DNA of 62,190 nucleotides from the NCBI GenBank assembly GCA_965658725.1, contig CBFHUI010000005.1:1-62190 (forward strand), in the 5' to 3' direction. Shown piece by piece: positions 8,900-17,190 of this stretch. The DNA comes from UBA7985 sp965658725 (GTDB lineage Bacteria; Pseudomonadota; Alphaproteobacteria; UBA7985). Below the pieces are notes generated by a model, which was given only the letters and a program-made list of their open reading frames with translations, did no database searches and was not told where the DNA came from. Position numbers and translations under genes: made by a program. Within the stretch, counting starts at the first letter, position 1. Each line of letters opens with the position of its first letter.

Positions 8900-10591
8900 T
8901 TAGACCTCGTCCGGGAAGTGTTTCATGGTCAGGCGGATGGGATTGGGCGCAGCCTGACCCAGACCGCAGATCGAGGCATCGACCATGGCCTGTGACAAGT
9001 CTTCCAGCAGCTCCTGATCCCAGCTGTCCTGTTCCATTAGCTTGACGGCTTTCTCGCAGCCCACGCGGCAGGGCGTACACTGGCCGCAGCTTTCGTCTTC
9101 AAAGAAGCGGAGCATATTCAGTGCGGCGGCTTTGGCGCTGTCGTGCTCAGAGAGAACCACGATCGCCGCCGAGCCGATGAAGCTGCCGTGCGCTTGCAGG
9201 GTGTCAAAATCCATCGGTACGTCGTTGATGCTCGCCGGCAGCAGGCCTGCCGAGGGACCTCCGGGCTGGTAGGCTTTGAAGGTGTGGCCTTCAAGCATGC
9301 CGCCCGCAGCGTCGATTAGGTCAAGGATGGTGGAGCCCGCTGGCAGCAGCTTGACGCCCGGTTCCTTCACCCGACCAGAGATCGAGTAGGAGCGGAGGCC
9401 CTTCCGGCCGTTCTTCTCCACGCTGTTGAGCACTTCCGGCCCTTCGCGCATGACTTTGGTCACCCAATACAGGGTCTCAACGTTGTGCACCAGCGTCGGG
9501 CGGCCAAAGACACCGACTTGCGCCACGAACGGCGGACGGTGGCGGGGCAGGCCCTTCTTGCCTTCGATCGACTCAATCATCGCCGACTCTTCGCCGCAGA
9601 TATACGCACCTGCGCCGCGGCGCAGGTCGATGTAACCCGGCGCAACAATACCGGCGTCTTCGAGTGCCTTGATCTCGGTTGCGAGGATTTCCAGCACGGC
9701 GGGGTATTCATCGCGCATGTAGATGAAAGCGGTTTCCGCTTCGACTGCCCAGGCGGCAATCAGCATGCCTTCAAGGAACAGGTGCGGCGTGCGTTCGAGG
9801 TAGTAGCGGTCCTTGAACGTCCCCGGCTCGCCCTCATCCCCATTGACCGCAAGATAACGCGGCCCGGCTTCTGCCCGGACGAAAGACCACTTGCGACCCG
9901 ACGGGAAACCCGCGCCGCCCAGACCACGGAGACCGGACTCAAGCACGCGGTCCTGCACGGCTTCGGGGTCCATGGAACCGCCCCGCAGCGCTTTCAACTG
10001 CTCATACCCGCCCGCCGCGACATAGGCATCCAGCGCCTCATAGTCCGGCATGCGGTGATGCGTGTCTTTGGCAGCGACTGCTGCTTTGACTGTTTCTGGC
10101 GTGGCGTGATCGACGTGATTGTGGCCCAGCTCGATGGTTGGAGCGGTGTCACAGCGGCCCATGCAGGGCGCGCGAACCACGCGAACTTGATCGGCGGGCA
10201 GATCGTTTTCGAGTGCGGTCTTGAGCGCCTGCGCCCCGGCCAACTCGCACGCGAGGCTGTCACAGACGCGGATGGTCAGAGCGGGAGGCGGGGTCTCGCC
10301 TTCTTTGACGATATCAAAGTGCGCGTAAAAGGAAGCGACCTCGTACACCTCGGCCTGCGCCATCTTCATCTCATCGGCCAGTGCCCGCAGGTGACGGGCG
10401 GACAGGTGGCCGTAAGCGTCCTGGATCAGGTGCAGATGCTCGATCAGAAGGTCAGAGCGGCGGGGCTTGTCGCCGAGCAGCGCCCGGACTTCAGCGCTGG
10501 CAGCGTCGTTAACCTGCCGACCCTTTGGGGTGCGGCGGCCCTTGCCTTTGCCGGATTTCCAAACGCCTTCGGGCTGGTCAAAAGGGGCCAT
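8900..10591 (-). CDS. fdhB: Formate dehydrogenase beta subunit, fused NuoE/NuoF-type diaphorase
   Basis: The 563-residue protein passes electrons from the alpha subunit to NAD+. Residues 1 to about 160 are NuoE/FdsG-like with thioredoxin-fold [2Fe-2S] cysteines (CDSLACELAG, then CMGRCDTAP). The rest is NuoF/FdsB-like: the FMN/NADH site has GLRGLGGAGFPSGRKW and GAYICGEESAMIESIEGK, and a C-terminal [4Fe-4S] motif reads ESCGQCTPCRVGC. In Cupriavidus-type fds operons these are two proteins, here one. It is the first gene of the operon and is followed closely by fdhA and fhs. Confidence 0.93.
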   Translation of the reverse strand: MAPFDQPEGVWKSGKGKGRRTPKGRQVNDAASAEVRALLGDKPRRSDLLIEHLHLIQDAYGHLSARHLRALADEMKMAQAEVYEVASFYAHFDIVKEGETPPPALTIRVCDSLACELAGAQALKTALENDLPADQVRVVRAPCMGRCDTAPTIELGHNHVDHATPETVKAAVAAKDTHHRMPDYEALDAYVAAGGYEQLKALRGGSMDPEAVQDRVLESGLRGLGGAGFPSGRKWSFVRAEAGPRYLAVNGDEGEPGTFKDRYYLERTPHLFLEGMLIAAWAVEAETAFIYMRDEYPAVLEILATEIKALEDAGIVAPGYIDLRRGAGAYICGEESAMIESIEGKKGLPRHRPPFVAQVGVFGRPTLVHNVETLYWVTKVMREGPEVLNSVEKNGRKGLRSYSISGRVKEPGVKLLPAGSTILDLIDAAGGMLEGHTFKAYQPGGPSAGLLPASINDVPMDFDTLQAHGSFIGSAAIVVLSEHDSAKAAALNMLRFFEDESCGQCTPCRVGCEKAVKLMEQDSWDQELLEDLSQAMVDASICGLGQAAPNPIRLTMKHFPDEV

Positions 10592-10913
10592 GTCCCACCT
10601 TCCTCATCTGGCTGCACTATCACCGTGAACGATCCCGCAGCTCTATCAGGTCGGCCGTTCAAACCGGGTTTGAACCTGCGACCCTTATTGACCACTGAGC
10701 GCCTCCCGATCAGCGGTCCTTGGGGATCAATCGCGGTGTGTCAGCGATCATCTTGGGGCCGGAAACTACGCCTCGCACCCCGTGGGAGCATCCAGAAAAG
10801 AGACGGGATTTTTCACCTCAGAGACGCGTTCCACCGGCCGATCCAGCCTCAAAATACGCTCTTCGCAGCCCCGACTCCAATCGTTAGAGTGGCGCAAATT
10901 TCTGGAGATCCGC
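10592..10913. other. Divergent intergenic region, fdh operon / yjbR-like gene
   Basis: This 322-bp stretch holds no convincing gene. It must carry the promoters of the formate dehydrogenase operon (leftwards) and of the YjbR-like gene (rightwards). I see no clear riboswitch fold, in particular no TPP-box consensus despite the nearby tenA, and no strong inverted repeat. Confidence 0.5.
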
Positions 10914-11258
10914 ATGAGCCGTGAGACCGTCAATCGCCTGTGTCAGCCCCTCCCGGGCGCAACCCTAGAAGACCCGTGGGGCGAAGGACACGTGGCGTGG
11001 AAGGTCGGCGGCAAGATGTTTGCACTGATCGGGGCACAGGGGCAGGGGGTCAGCGTCAAGACCGACAGCATCGAGACTGCGCAGATGCTGATCGACGCCG
11101 GGGTCGGGGTTAAGGCACCTTACTTTCACCGGTCGTGGCTGCGCGTTCCCCTCGACGCGGATGTCGAAGAACTCCAGCATCGGTTGGAGGAATCCTACCG
11201 CATCATTCGACGCTCTCTGACCAAGAAAGCGCAGGTCGAACTGGGCGCTTTCGATTGA
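10914..11258 (+). CDS. MmcQ/YjbR-family protein (DUF419)
   Basis: The 114-residue protein matches the YjbR pattern: a CyaY-like DNA-binding fold with LEDPWGEGHVAWKVGGKMFA near the start, VSVKTD in the middle, and a C-terminal helix ending in an RRSLTKKAQ region. The ATG at 10914 gives the family length (about 115); the longer frame from 10782 runs through promoter sequence. Its role is poorly known, with DNA binding proposed. It lies 46 bp before tenA, and the two probably form an operon. Confidence 0.85.
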   Translation: MSRETVNRLCQPLPGATLEDPWGEGHVAWKVGGKMFALIGAQGQGVSVKTDSIETAQMLIDAGVGVKAPYFHRSWLRVPLDADVEELQHRLEESYRIIRRSLTKKAQVELGAFD

Positions 11259-11304
11259 ACTGGCCAAAAACAACCGAACCATCATCAAAACGAGGAGGCA
11301 GGCT

Positions 11305-11994
11305 GTGACCGCACCTTCGACCTACGGGCAAACCTTTCAGAGCTGGCGAGCAGGGGCCGGGACGACGTGGACAGACTACACCCACCACGCCTTTGTCGAA
11401 GGCCTGCGCACCGGGGATCTGCCGCGGGAAAGCTTCCTGCACTATCTGGTGCAGGATTACGTTTTCCTCGTACATTTTTCGCGTGCCTGGTCGCTGGCTG
11501 TGGTCAAGGCCGAGACGCTGGACGAGATGAAGGTTTGCGCGGGCACGGTTGATGCGCTGGTCAACCACGAAATGGGCCTGCACGTCCGCACCTGCGCGGG
11601 CTATGGCATCAGTGAAGAGGCTTTGTTCAGCGCCGAGGAAGCCGTGGAGAACCTCGCCTACACCCGCTTTGTCATGGATGCGGGACTGCAGAAGGATTTT
11701 CTCGACATGATGGCTGCGCTTGCGCCGTGCGTCATGGGCTACGGGGAGATTGGCCAGCGTTTGGGCGAGAGCGCTGCAGACGGGACGGCCTATCAGGACT
11801 GGATCGATACCTATCACGATGCGGAGTATCAGGGACTGTGCGACACCGTTGGCGGCATGATCGACGCCGCCGTTGCCCGCCGCCTCGGCCCCAACCCCAC
11901 ACAAAGCCCCCGGTGGGCCGCGCTTCAGGCACGGTTCACCAAGGCAACGGCGCTGGAGGTTGGCTTCTGGGGCATGGGACTGCGCGGGCGCTAG
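11305..11994 (+). CDS. tenA: TenA-family aminopyrimidine aminohydrolase / thiaminase II
   Basis: The enzyme salvages thiamine breakdown products by hydrolysing aminopyrimidines to HMP. The 229-residue all-helical protein has the family hallmarks YLVQDYVFLVHFSR (residues about 49-62) and, near residue 138, APCVMGYGEIG, where the Cys is the catalytic nucleophile in Bacillus TenA. The start is GTG at 11305, chosen for the AGGAGGCA ribosome-binding site at 11293-11300. No other thiamine genes are adjacent. Thiamine supply is relevant to the ThDP enzyme at 21 kb, but no direct link is shown. Confidence 0.92.
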   Translation: MTAPSTYGQTFQSWRAGAGTTWTDYTHHAFVEGLRTGDLPRESFLHYLVQDYVFLVHFSRAWSLAVVKAETLDEMKVCAGTVDALVNHEMGLHVRTCAGYGISEEALFSAEEAVENLAYTRFVMDAGLQKDFLDMMAALAPCVMGYGEIGQRLGESAADGTAYQDWIDTYHDAEYQGLCDTVGGMIDAAVARRLGPNPTQSPRWAALQARFTKATALEVGFWGMGLRGR

Positions 11995-12022
11995 ACGTCA
12001 TGGCCCCCGCGGAAACGGGGCC

Positions 12023-12526
12023 TCAGACGATGCGAATATCCGTCTCCACCCGTTGCGGGTCTCGCAGGGCGAGGAAGAAGGGGTCGGTTTCCAGTGCCAG
12101 ATCAATCACGGGCGCGACTTCTTCGCTGCTGTGATCGGTCTTCAGGTCCACCACGACCCGCGTTGCGGTTGGCGCGGCGGTGTTTTCGCCCAGCCCGAAC
12201 AATGCGGCGTCGTCAAAGTCCATTTCGACCCGGACTTTGACTTCTTCCAACACCAACCCGGCCCGAATGGCCGTGGTCTTGATGCCGATCGCGACACAGG
12301 CGGCAACGGCGGCGCGGGCGTGAAAGCCTGGCGTGGGGCCAGTCGCTGTGCCGCCGAAGGTCTCCGGCATGTCGATCAGCGCGGCATTCTTACCGTCACT
12401 GACCGAACAGGCCAGCCCATCCCCGATCGACGCTTCCATCACTCCCGTGCTGATCCCCGCAGTCGGGTCCGCGCGCATGGTCTCGATGAGCCCCTCGTGG
12501 GTCTGCTTGATGGATGTATCGGTCAT
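12023..12526 (-). CDS. OsmC-like protein
   Basis: The 167-residue protein looks like the OsmC/Ohr peroxidase superfamily: a central FHARAAVAACVAIGIKT helix holds Cys77, with another Cys at 40, then the EEVKVRVEMDFDD strand and a C-terminal half containing SSEEVAPVIDLAL. Classical OsmC enzymes reduce organic hydroperoxides with two cysteines placed differently, so peroxidase activity here is unproved. A strong AGGAGG lies 8 nt before the ATG. It is convergent with tenA and is the last of three small minus-strand genes (12.0-13.2 kb) with short gaps. Confidence 0.75.
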   Translation of the reverse strand: MTDTSIKQTHEGLIETMRADPTAGISTGVMEASIGDGLACSVSDGKNAALIDMPETFGGTATGPTPGFHARAAVAACVAIGIKTTAIRAGLVLEEVKVRVEMDFDDAALFGLGENTAAPTATRVVVDLKTDHSSEEVAPVIDLALETDPFFLALRDPQRVETDIRIV

Positions 12527-12560
12527 GGTGCTGACCTCCTGTCTTTTCCTTGGCCGAGGC

Positions 12561-12851
12561 TTAGACCGAAACCAGATCGCCGGTCAGTGGGATCGTGTGA
12601 CGGTCAACCTCATTGTACTCCTGCAGCAAATGGCGCTGCGTATCGAGCCAGTTCACCCCTTGCGCCGCGTTTTCCTGCAGCACCGCGGCGTCCCGGATGA
12701 CGATGGCGAAAATCTCATCCTCACGGGTCATCAGAAAGTGCGTCGGCGGGTTCGCCGTTAGGCTCTCGCGTGAATTCTCCACGGCGTTAGCGAGGAAGGC
12801 GTCAAAACAACCGGGCTTTGGCTTGAAGCGGATGATGGAAAGCTTTTTCAT
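12561..12851 (-). CDS. Small ABM-like protein, function unknown
   Basis: The 96-residue protein has the pattern of a dimeric alpha/beta-barrel (antibiotic biosynthesis monooxygenase-like) fold: an opening strand KKLSIIRFKPKPG, a helix, a middle strand DEIFAIVIRD and a late strand. These fold members range from cofactor-free oxygenases to proteins without known activity, and no catalytic residue can be named. GGAG lies about 8 nt before the ATG. It sits 34 bp upstream of the OsmC-like gene and 68 bp downstream of another protein of similar size, so the three are probably cotranscribed. Confidence 0.7.
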   Translation of the reverse strand: MKKLSIIRFKPKPGCFDAFLANAVENSRESLTANPPTHFLMTREDEIFAIVIRDAAVLQENAAQGVNWLDTQRHLLQEYNEVDRHTIPLTGDLVSV

Positions 12852-12919
12852 GGAAGGAACTCCGTTGAGATTGTGCTTGGTTCTGGGTTCTTGATTTCTT
12901 GGTGGATCGTTGGCGAGGA

Positions 12920-13207
12920 TCAGACTTCGCTGAGCACGGCAATCGACGGGCCTTTCTCTTCGCGCAGCAGGGTGATCCCCGTGCGCGTTTCGCGAAACTC
13001 TTTGAGCCGCTCCTGATGCTTCTCGTAAGCCTCTTCACTGCTGTAGAGCAGGATTGAACCGTGGGTGTGCGCGTCGAGCTTGAACCAGACGACTTCGACA
13101 ATACCGTCGCTCTCTGCTGTGGCTTTAGAGTCCGCCATCATCGCCTGAAGCGCGCCATCGTCGATCGGATTGTCGTGTCTCCACGTCGTTGAAATGGCGT
13201 AGCGCAT
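12920..13207 (-). CDS. Small conserved-looking protein, possible alpha/beta-barrel
   Basis: This 95-residue protein is not recognised. The strand pattern (MRYAISTTWRHD, IVEVVWFKLDAHTHGSILLY, then SIAVLSEV) with an acidic helix around YEKHQERLKEFRE suggests a ferredoxin-like or dimeric barrel fold like its neighbour. AGGAG is 10 nt before the ATG. It is the first of the three minus-strand genes reading from the AT-rich region at 13.2-13.6 kb. Confidence 0.65.
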   Translation of the reverse strand: MRYAISTTWRHDNPIDDGALQAMMADSKATAESDGIVEVVWFKLDAHTHGSILLYSSEEAYEKHQERLKEFRETRTGITLLREEKGPSIAVLSEV

Positions 13208-13595
13208 GCGTTGGTCTCCTGTGTTGCTCGCCGCCTATTTCCCGATGCTACCGGGTAAAATTCAAGGCTAAATCTGCCCATCTGATCAAATCTCTTACCT
13301 CGTTTTGAAAATAAAGCATCGAATTCGCAGCAAGTTATGTTTTTAAGGATCGCATTTTTAAGATTTTATGAAGAACAGCGGGCGACTCTCGTCCGCGAAA
13401 TTCTCGAAGTTCGGTCCTGATTTCATTTAATCATTTTCTCGATTGCCTAAAAAATCGGCCAAGGAGGAGAGTTTGCCGTCTAATATTTGTAAATTTGTTT
13501 AGATTGTCGTGCGGTTTGGATCAAATAACTTGCCCAACCGGCACGCTTCCGCCCACGCTCATGGCTCCAAAGCAAACTGAGAGGGAGTTAATGCA
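13208..13595. other. AT-rich divergent promoter region
   Basis: These 388 bp are clearly richer in A and T than the flanking genes and carry no open frame worth calling. They separate the small-protein operon (leftwards) from the duplicated-domain gene (rightwards) and probably hold both promoters. TGATCAAAT at 13282 and GGATCAAAT at 13518 are a repeated element of unknown meaning. Confidence 0.5.
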
Positions 13596-14222
13596 ATGGC
13601 TTGGGATATTGTTTCGACACTGGTAGCTAAGCCCAATCCGGGCGGGGCGATGGTCTCGCTGGGGCGGATGAACCGCGGTGCTGCGATAATGCGGGAGCAT
13701 GGGCTGCAAGTGAACATTGGACGCGTGATGTTTGGCCGGGACTTCGGCTCGCTGGTGATGTACGCGGGTTCTTCGAACTATGAAAACCATCTGCGCGACA
13801 TGGGCTCGACCATGGCTGACCCAGCCTTTATGGCGCTGCAGGCTGAGATTGCGGGGCTTCCAGCCTCGACCTTTACCGACGGCCTGCGGGTCTGGCGCAA
13901 CATTGGGGAAGTGGACCCGGAGAAGTACGGCTTCACCAACCACCGCTTCTACGCCATCCCCGGCCGCAACGTGTCTGACGCGCTGGCCATGCTGCCGGAC
14001 GTGCAGGCGATGGCGGCGGAGCACGGCATTGGCGTGAACATGTCGGTTTCTGCCTTTGGCTCACCCATGCTGCTTACGGCCAACTACCAGGCCACTTCGC
14101 TGGAAGCCGCAGGTAAGGCGATTGACTCGATGGCAACCTCGCCGGAGTTCGTGAAAATCGTCAGCGACGCGAGCAAACTCGGCGCGCTGATGGGCGCGTC
14201 GCTCGTTGGACCGGCAATGTAA
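13596..14222 (+). CDS. Protein with an internal duplication of a ferredoxin-like domain
   Basis: The family is not recognised. The 208 residues fall into two similar halves: HGLQVN (35-40) followed by RVMFG matches HGIGVN (143-148) followed by VSAFG, and GSTMADPAF (70-78) matches DSMATSPEF (177-185). This points to a tandem repeat of one alpha/beta domain, so a monomer could form the barrel that the neighbouring small proteins would make as dimers. The start has GAGGGAG nearby, and a strong terminator follows. It is divergent from the small-protein operon and convergent with a LysR gene. An enzymatic role is only a guess. Confidence 0.75.
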   Translation: MAWDIVSTLVAKPNPGGAMVSLGRMNRGAAIMREHGLQVNIGRVMFGRDFGSLVMYAGSSNYENHLRDMGSTMADPAFMALQAEIAGLPASTFTDGLRVWRNIGEVDPEKYGFTNHRFYAIPGRNVSDALAMLPDVQAMAAEHGIGVNMSVSAFGSPMLLTANYQATSLEAAGKAIDSMATSPEFVKIVSDASKLGALMGASLVGPAM

Positions 14223-14248
14223 GCTGTCTTTCTTTTCGAGACAGAATC

Positions 14249-14284
14249 AAAAAGGGGGGGCAGCCTTGGGCAGTCCCCCTTTTT
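14249..14284. terminator. Intrinsic terminator after the duplicated-domain gene
   Basis: A stem of AAAAAGGGGG (14249-14258) and CCCCCTTTTT (14275-14284) encloses a 16-nt loop and is followed by further Ts. As on the left also let it serve the convergent LysR gene. Confidence 0.85.
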
Positions 14285-14291
14285 TTCACCG

Positions 14292-15182
14292 TTAAATGTC
14301 GAAATCCGGAGCGATGTGCTCGACAAACCGCGACGCTGCTACGGAGAGCGTCCGACCTTTGAGCTGTATGAGTTTCAGGAAAGTGCGCGCCTGCGGGTGC
14401 AGCAGGGGTCGCGCGATTAATCCGCTGGGCAAATTGTGCTGCGTACCGGGGGTCATAAGCCGGAAGCTGATGATCTGACAGCCGCGAATGCACTCGACGA
14501 TGAAGAACAGGTTCGAGGATTGTACTGCGGGTTGCAAATCAACCTGTGTGGCCAGTGAGGTCCGCTGCAGCACGGCGTGCAGAATGGTGTTTTCACCAGG
14601 CATGGCCAATGGAAAGTCCGCGCAGTCTGACAAGCTCAGTTGCTCGCGTTCGGCCAGTGGGTGGTTCTGGTCAAGCACCACGTTCACTTCCTGCGCAAGG
14701 TTGCCAAGCAGCATAATGTCCGGAGAAGTCTGCGGCTCCAGCACCACGGCGAGATCGACGTCGTATTGCTTCAGCAGAGCCTCGGCCTCGTCCTTGAAGG
14801 TCTCGTAGACCTTGAAATCAACACCGGGAAACTTGCTCAGGTAGGACTGAATCTTGGTGGGAAAATAGTGCGGCAGCACAGCGGGAGAGCCTGCGACCCG
14901 GATGGTGCCAAGCCGAACGCCGGAGAGGTCGGCAATCTGTGATTTGACCTTTTCCAGGTCAGCAAACTGCCGCCGAATGTGCATAAGCACCAACTCCCCC
15001 GCGGTGTTGGGGCGTAAGCCCGATGGGGTGCGCTCGAACAACTGGGTGCCGTATTCGTCTTCGATGGCGAGGATGCGTCGGTTGAGAGCGGATGGGGTGA
15101 TGGAAGCATGCGCCGCGGCCTTGCGCATGGAGCCGAACCGCGCGACGGCGTCGAGCAGTTTATAAGTGGTCAGATCAGCCAT
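14292..15182 (-). CDS. LysR-family transcriptional regulator
   Basis: The 296-residue regulator has an N-terminal helix-turn-helix (RKAAAHASITPSALNRRILAI) and an effector domain whose opening reads GTIRVAGSPAVLP. It faces away from the DenD-like gene at 15409, with 226 bp between them, and is convergent with the duplicated-domain protein. It may regulate either. The effector is unknown. Confidence 0.92.
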   Translation of the reverse strand: MADLTTYKLLDAVARFGSMRKAAAHASITPSALNRRILAIEDEYGTQLFERTPSGLRPNTAGELVLMHIRRQFADLEKVKSQIADLSGVRLGTIRVAGSPAVLPHYFPTKIQSYLSKFPGVDFKVYETFKDEAEALLKQYDVDLAVVLEPQTSPDIMLLGNLAQEVNVVLDQNHPLAEREQLSLSDCADFPLAMPGENTILHAVLQRTSLATQVDLQPAVQSSNLFFIVECIRGCQIISFRLMTPGTQHNLPSGLIARPLLHPQARTFLKLIQLKGRTLSVAASRFVEHIAPDFDI

Positions 15183-15408
15183 GGTGAAGGTCTGATGTCC
15201 TGCCTTTGTCTCTTGGTGAGCAACAGCCTAGCAATGAGAGGAAGGAAGGCAATGCACCCTTACGTCAAGTCAGCTGACCTAAACCAGCGCTACTCCTGCG
15301 CATTGCTGAGGCTTTTCGAGGTGACAGGGGCAGGGGGATGGTATCTTCTTTTGTGCGGCAACAGGGCCTGCGCGCGTGGCGCAGGGGAAAAGGGAGCGTT
15401 GAGGCTTT

Positions 15409-16365
15409 ATGAAAATCGCCATCCTCGGGTCAGCCGGTATGATCGGACAGGAGCTGATCGGACAACTCGCAAACAGTGCTGCGGTGGAGCCCAGTGGGCT
15501 GGTGTGTGCGGATATGGTGAGCACGCCGGTTCCTGACGCTTTCGCTGGCATGACAACGCAAATCGTTGGCACCATCACCGATGGGACCAGCGTCGATCAA
15601 GTGCTTGCCGAACGCCCTGACGCGATTGTGCATCTGGCCTCCGTGGTCTCAGGCGAGGCGGAAACGCATTTCGACAAGGGCTACAGCATCAACTTCGACG
15701 CCACCTACGCCCTGTTGGAGAAAATTCGGGGGCTGAACGGATCAGAGGGTTATCGCCCGCGCTTTGTCTTTGCTTCCTCCATTGCCGCTTTTGGCCCTCC
15801 GTTTGGTGAAACGGTTACGGACGATTTCCATCTGGTGCCGCGCACGTCCTACGGGACGCAAAAGGCGATGCAGGAGCTGCTGATCAATGATTACTCGCGG
15901 CGGGGTTTCATCGATGGGATCAGCCTGCGCCTACCCACGATCTGCGTGCGGCCGGGCAAGGCCAATTTGGCGGCAAGCAGCTTCTTCTCCAACATCATCC
16001 GCGAGCCTCTGGCAGGCAAGGAAGCCATCCTGCCGGTAGAGGAATACCACCGGCACTGGTTCGCCAGCCCGCAGTCTGCGGCAGGGTTCTTCGTGCACGC
16101 GCTGGCGCTCGATCTGTCTCAGATGGACCATGCCCGCGCGCTTTCCATGCCAGGCGTATCGGCGCGGGTGGCGGATCAGATTGCAGCGCTGGAGCAGGTG
16201 GCGGGCAAGGCGGCGACGTCGCTCATCCGCAAGGAAATCAACCCGATGATCGAAAGCATTATCGCAGGCTGGGCGCCGGGCTTTACCGCGGCTCGTGCGT
16301 TGGAACTTGGCTTTGTCGCAGATCGTGACTTTGTGGACATCATCGAAAAGCATCTGAACCGCTAA
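15409..16365 (+). CDS. NAD-dependent epimerase/dehydrogenase, DenD (D-erythronate dehydrogenase)-like
   Basis: The 318-residue short-chain dehydrogenase of the extended type has the NAD motif GSAGMIG at residues 7-13 and the catalytic pair in SYGTQKAMQ (Tyr, Lys). The SLRLPTICVRPGKAN and later sequences resemble DenD, which oxidises D-erythronate at C2; other members act on related four-carbon or uronic acids. GGAGCG precedes the ATG. No erythronate isomerase, kinase or decarboxylase gene is adjacent, so the substrate assignment is weak. Confidence 0.75.
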   Translation: MKIAILGSAGMIGQELIGQLANSAAVEPSGLVCADMVSTPVPDAFAGMTTQIVGTITDGTSVDQVLAERPDAIVHLASVVSGEAETHFDKGYSINFDATYALLEKIRGLNGSEGYRPRFVFASSIAAFGPPFGETVTDDFHLVPRTSYGTQKAMQELLINDYSRRGFIDGISLRLPTICVRPGKANLAASSFFSNIIREPLAGKEAILPVEEYHRHWFASPQSAAGFFVHALALDLSQMDHARALSMPGVSARVADQIAALEQVAGKAATSLIRKEINPMIESIIAGWAPGFTAARALELGFVADRDFVDIIEKHLNR

Positions 16366-16387
16366 GCGCGACCCATGGCGGAAGGCT

Positions 16388-16990
16388 TCAGCTCGGTGGC
16401 GTCAGCAGCGAAGTCACCGAGAGCCCGACCACCATCAGCAGAGCTGCCGCCATGCCGATGTTGATCATCCGTTGACGGCGCGGTGACAGGTTTAGCGCGT
16501 GCAACCGCACCCCTGCCCAAAGCCAGAGCAGGTGAATCGGGATCCAGATTGCGCTGGCAATGATGATCTTGGTGGCGATCTCGAACGGCAGGTTGTCCGG
16601 GGCGTAGTTAAAGCCAGTGATCAGCGACGTGTTCACGGCGTAGGCCTTTGGGTTCACAATCTGCAACAACACACCGCCCAGCACACCCGGCGCGCTGGTC
16701 GCGGCGATAAAGGCGATGCGCGCACCGGCGAAAGCAATCGTGGCAGCGAGGTAGAGCAAAAAGGCCAGCGACGCTAGCATCAGCACTGTGCGAAGACCCG
16801 GCACAGACAGCAGCACCGCCGCCATCCCCGAAATCACCGCCAGCATGACCAGATTGGTTCCGATGAACAGCCCGACCACATAAGCCAGCGACCGCCGGAA
16901 ACCATAGGCCGCGCCAAACCCGGCCGTGGTGAGCACACCGGGGCCTGGGGTGAGTATCAGAAACACAACGGCTAGGGCAAAACTGATCAT
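16388..16990 (-). CDS. LysE/RhtB-family amino-acid exporter
   Basis: The 200-residue membrane protein has about six transmembrane segments and the family signature near the N-terminus, LILTPGPGVLTTAGFGAAYG (residues 12-31). Family members export amino acids or derivatives such as homoserine. It is convergent with the DenD-like gene, 22 bp away, without a clear hairpin between them. The substrate is unknown. Confidence 0.9.
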   Translation of the reverse strand: MISFALAVVFLILTPGPGVLTTAGFGAAYGFRRSLAYVVGLFIGTNLVMLAVISGMAAVLLSVPGLRTVLMLASLAFLLYLAATIAFAGARIAFIAATSAPGVLGGVLLQIVNPKAYAVNTSLITGFNYAPDNLPFEIATKIIIASAIWIPIHLLWLWAGVRLHALNLSPRRQRMINIGMAAALLMVVGLSVTSLLTPPS

Positions 16991-17190
16991 GAGCGGCCTG
17001 TTGAGGCGAGGAATTCAAGCCCGGAAACCGTCACCCATTCCGTCCGCCCTGTCTACTGCTCGTCGTTCATCCCAATCTGCAGGGGGACGCGCTGGACCCA
17101 GCACCGTTTCGATATATTTGTTTCACTAAGCGGTCAGCCTTGGCGTTGACCTGTGCAACAGACCCCTTTGTCCCGTTAGGAGCCTGCCCC

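Noticed and set aside
10592..10913. Possible TPP riboswitch before the yjbR-tenA pair
   Set aside because: The conserved CTGAGA and ACCTGATC elements of a thi-box are not present in the right order.
12002..12022. GGCCCC/GGGGCC hairpin between tenA and the OsmC-like gene
   Set aside because: Short stem, no T-run on either side; it may help end transcription but is too weak to call a terminator.
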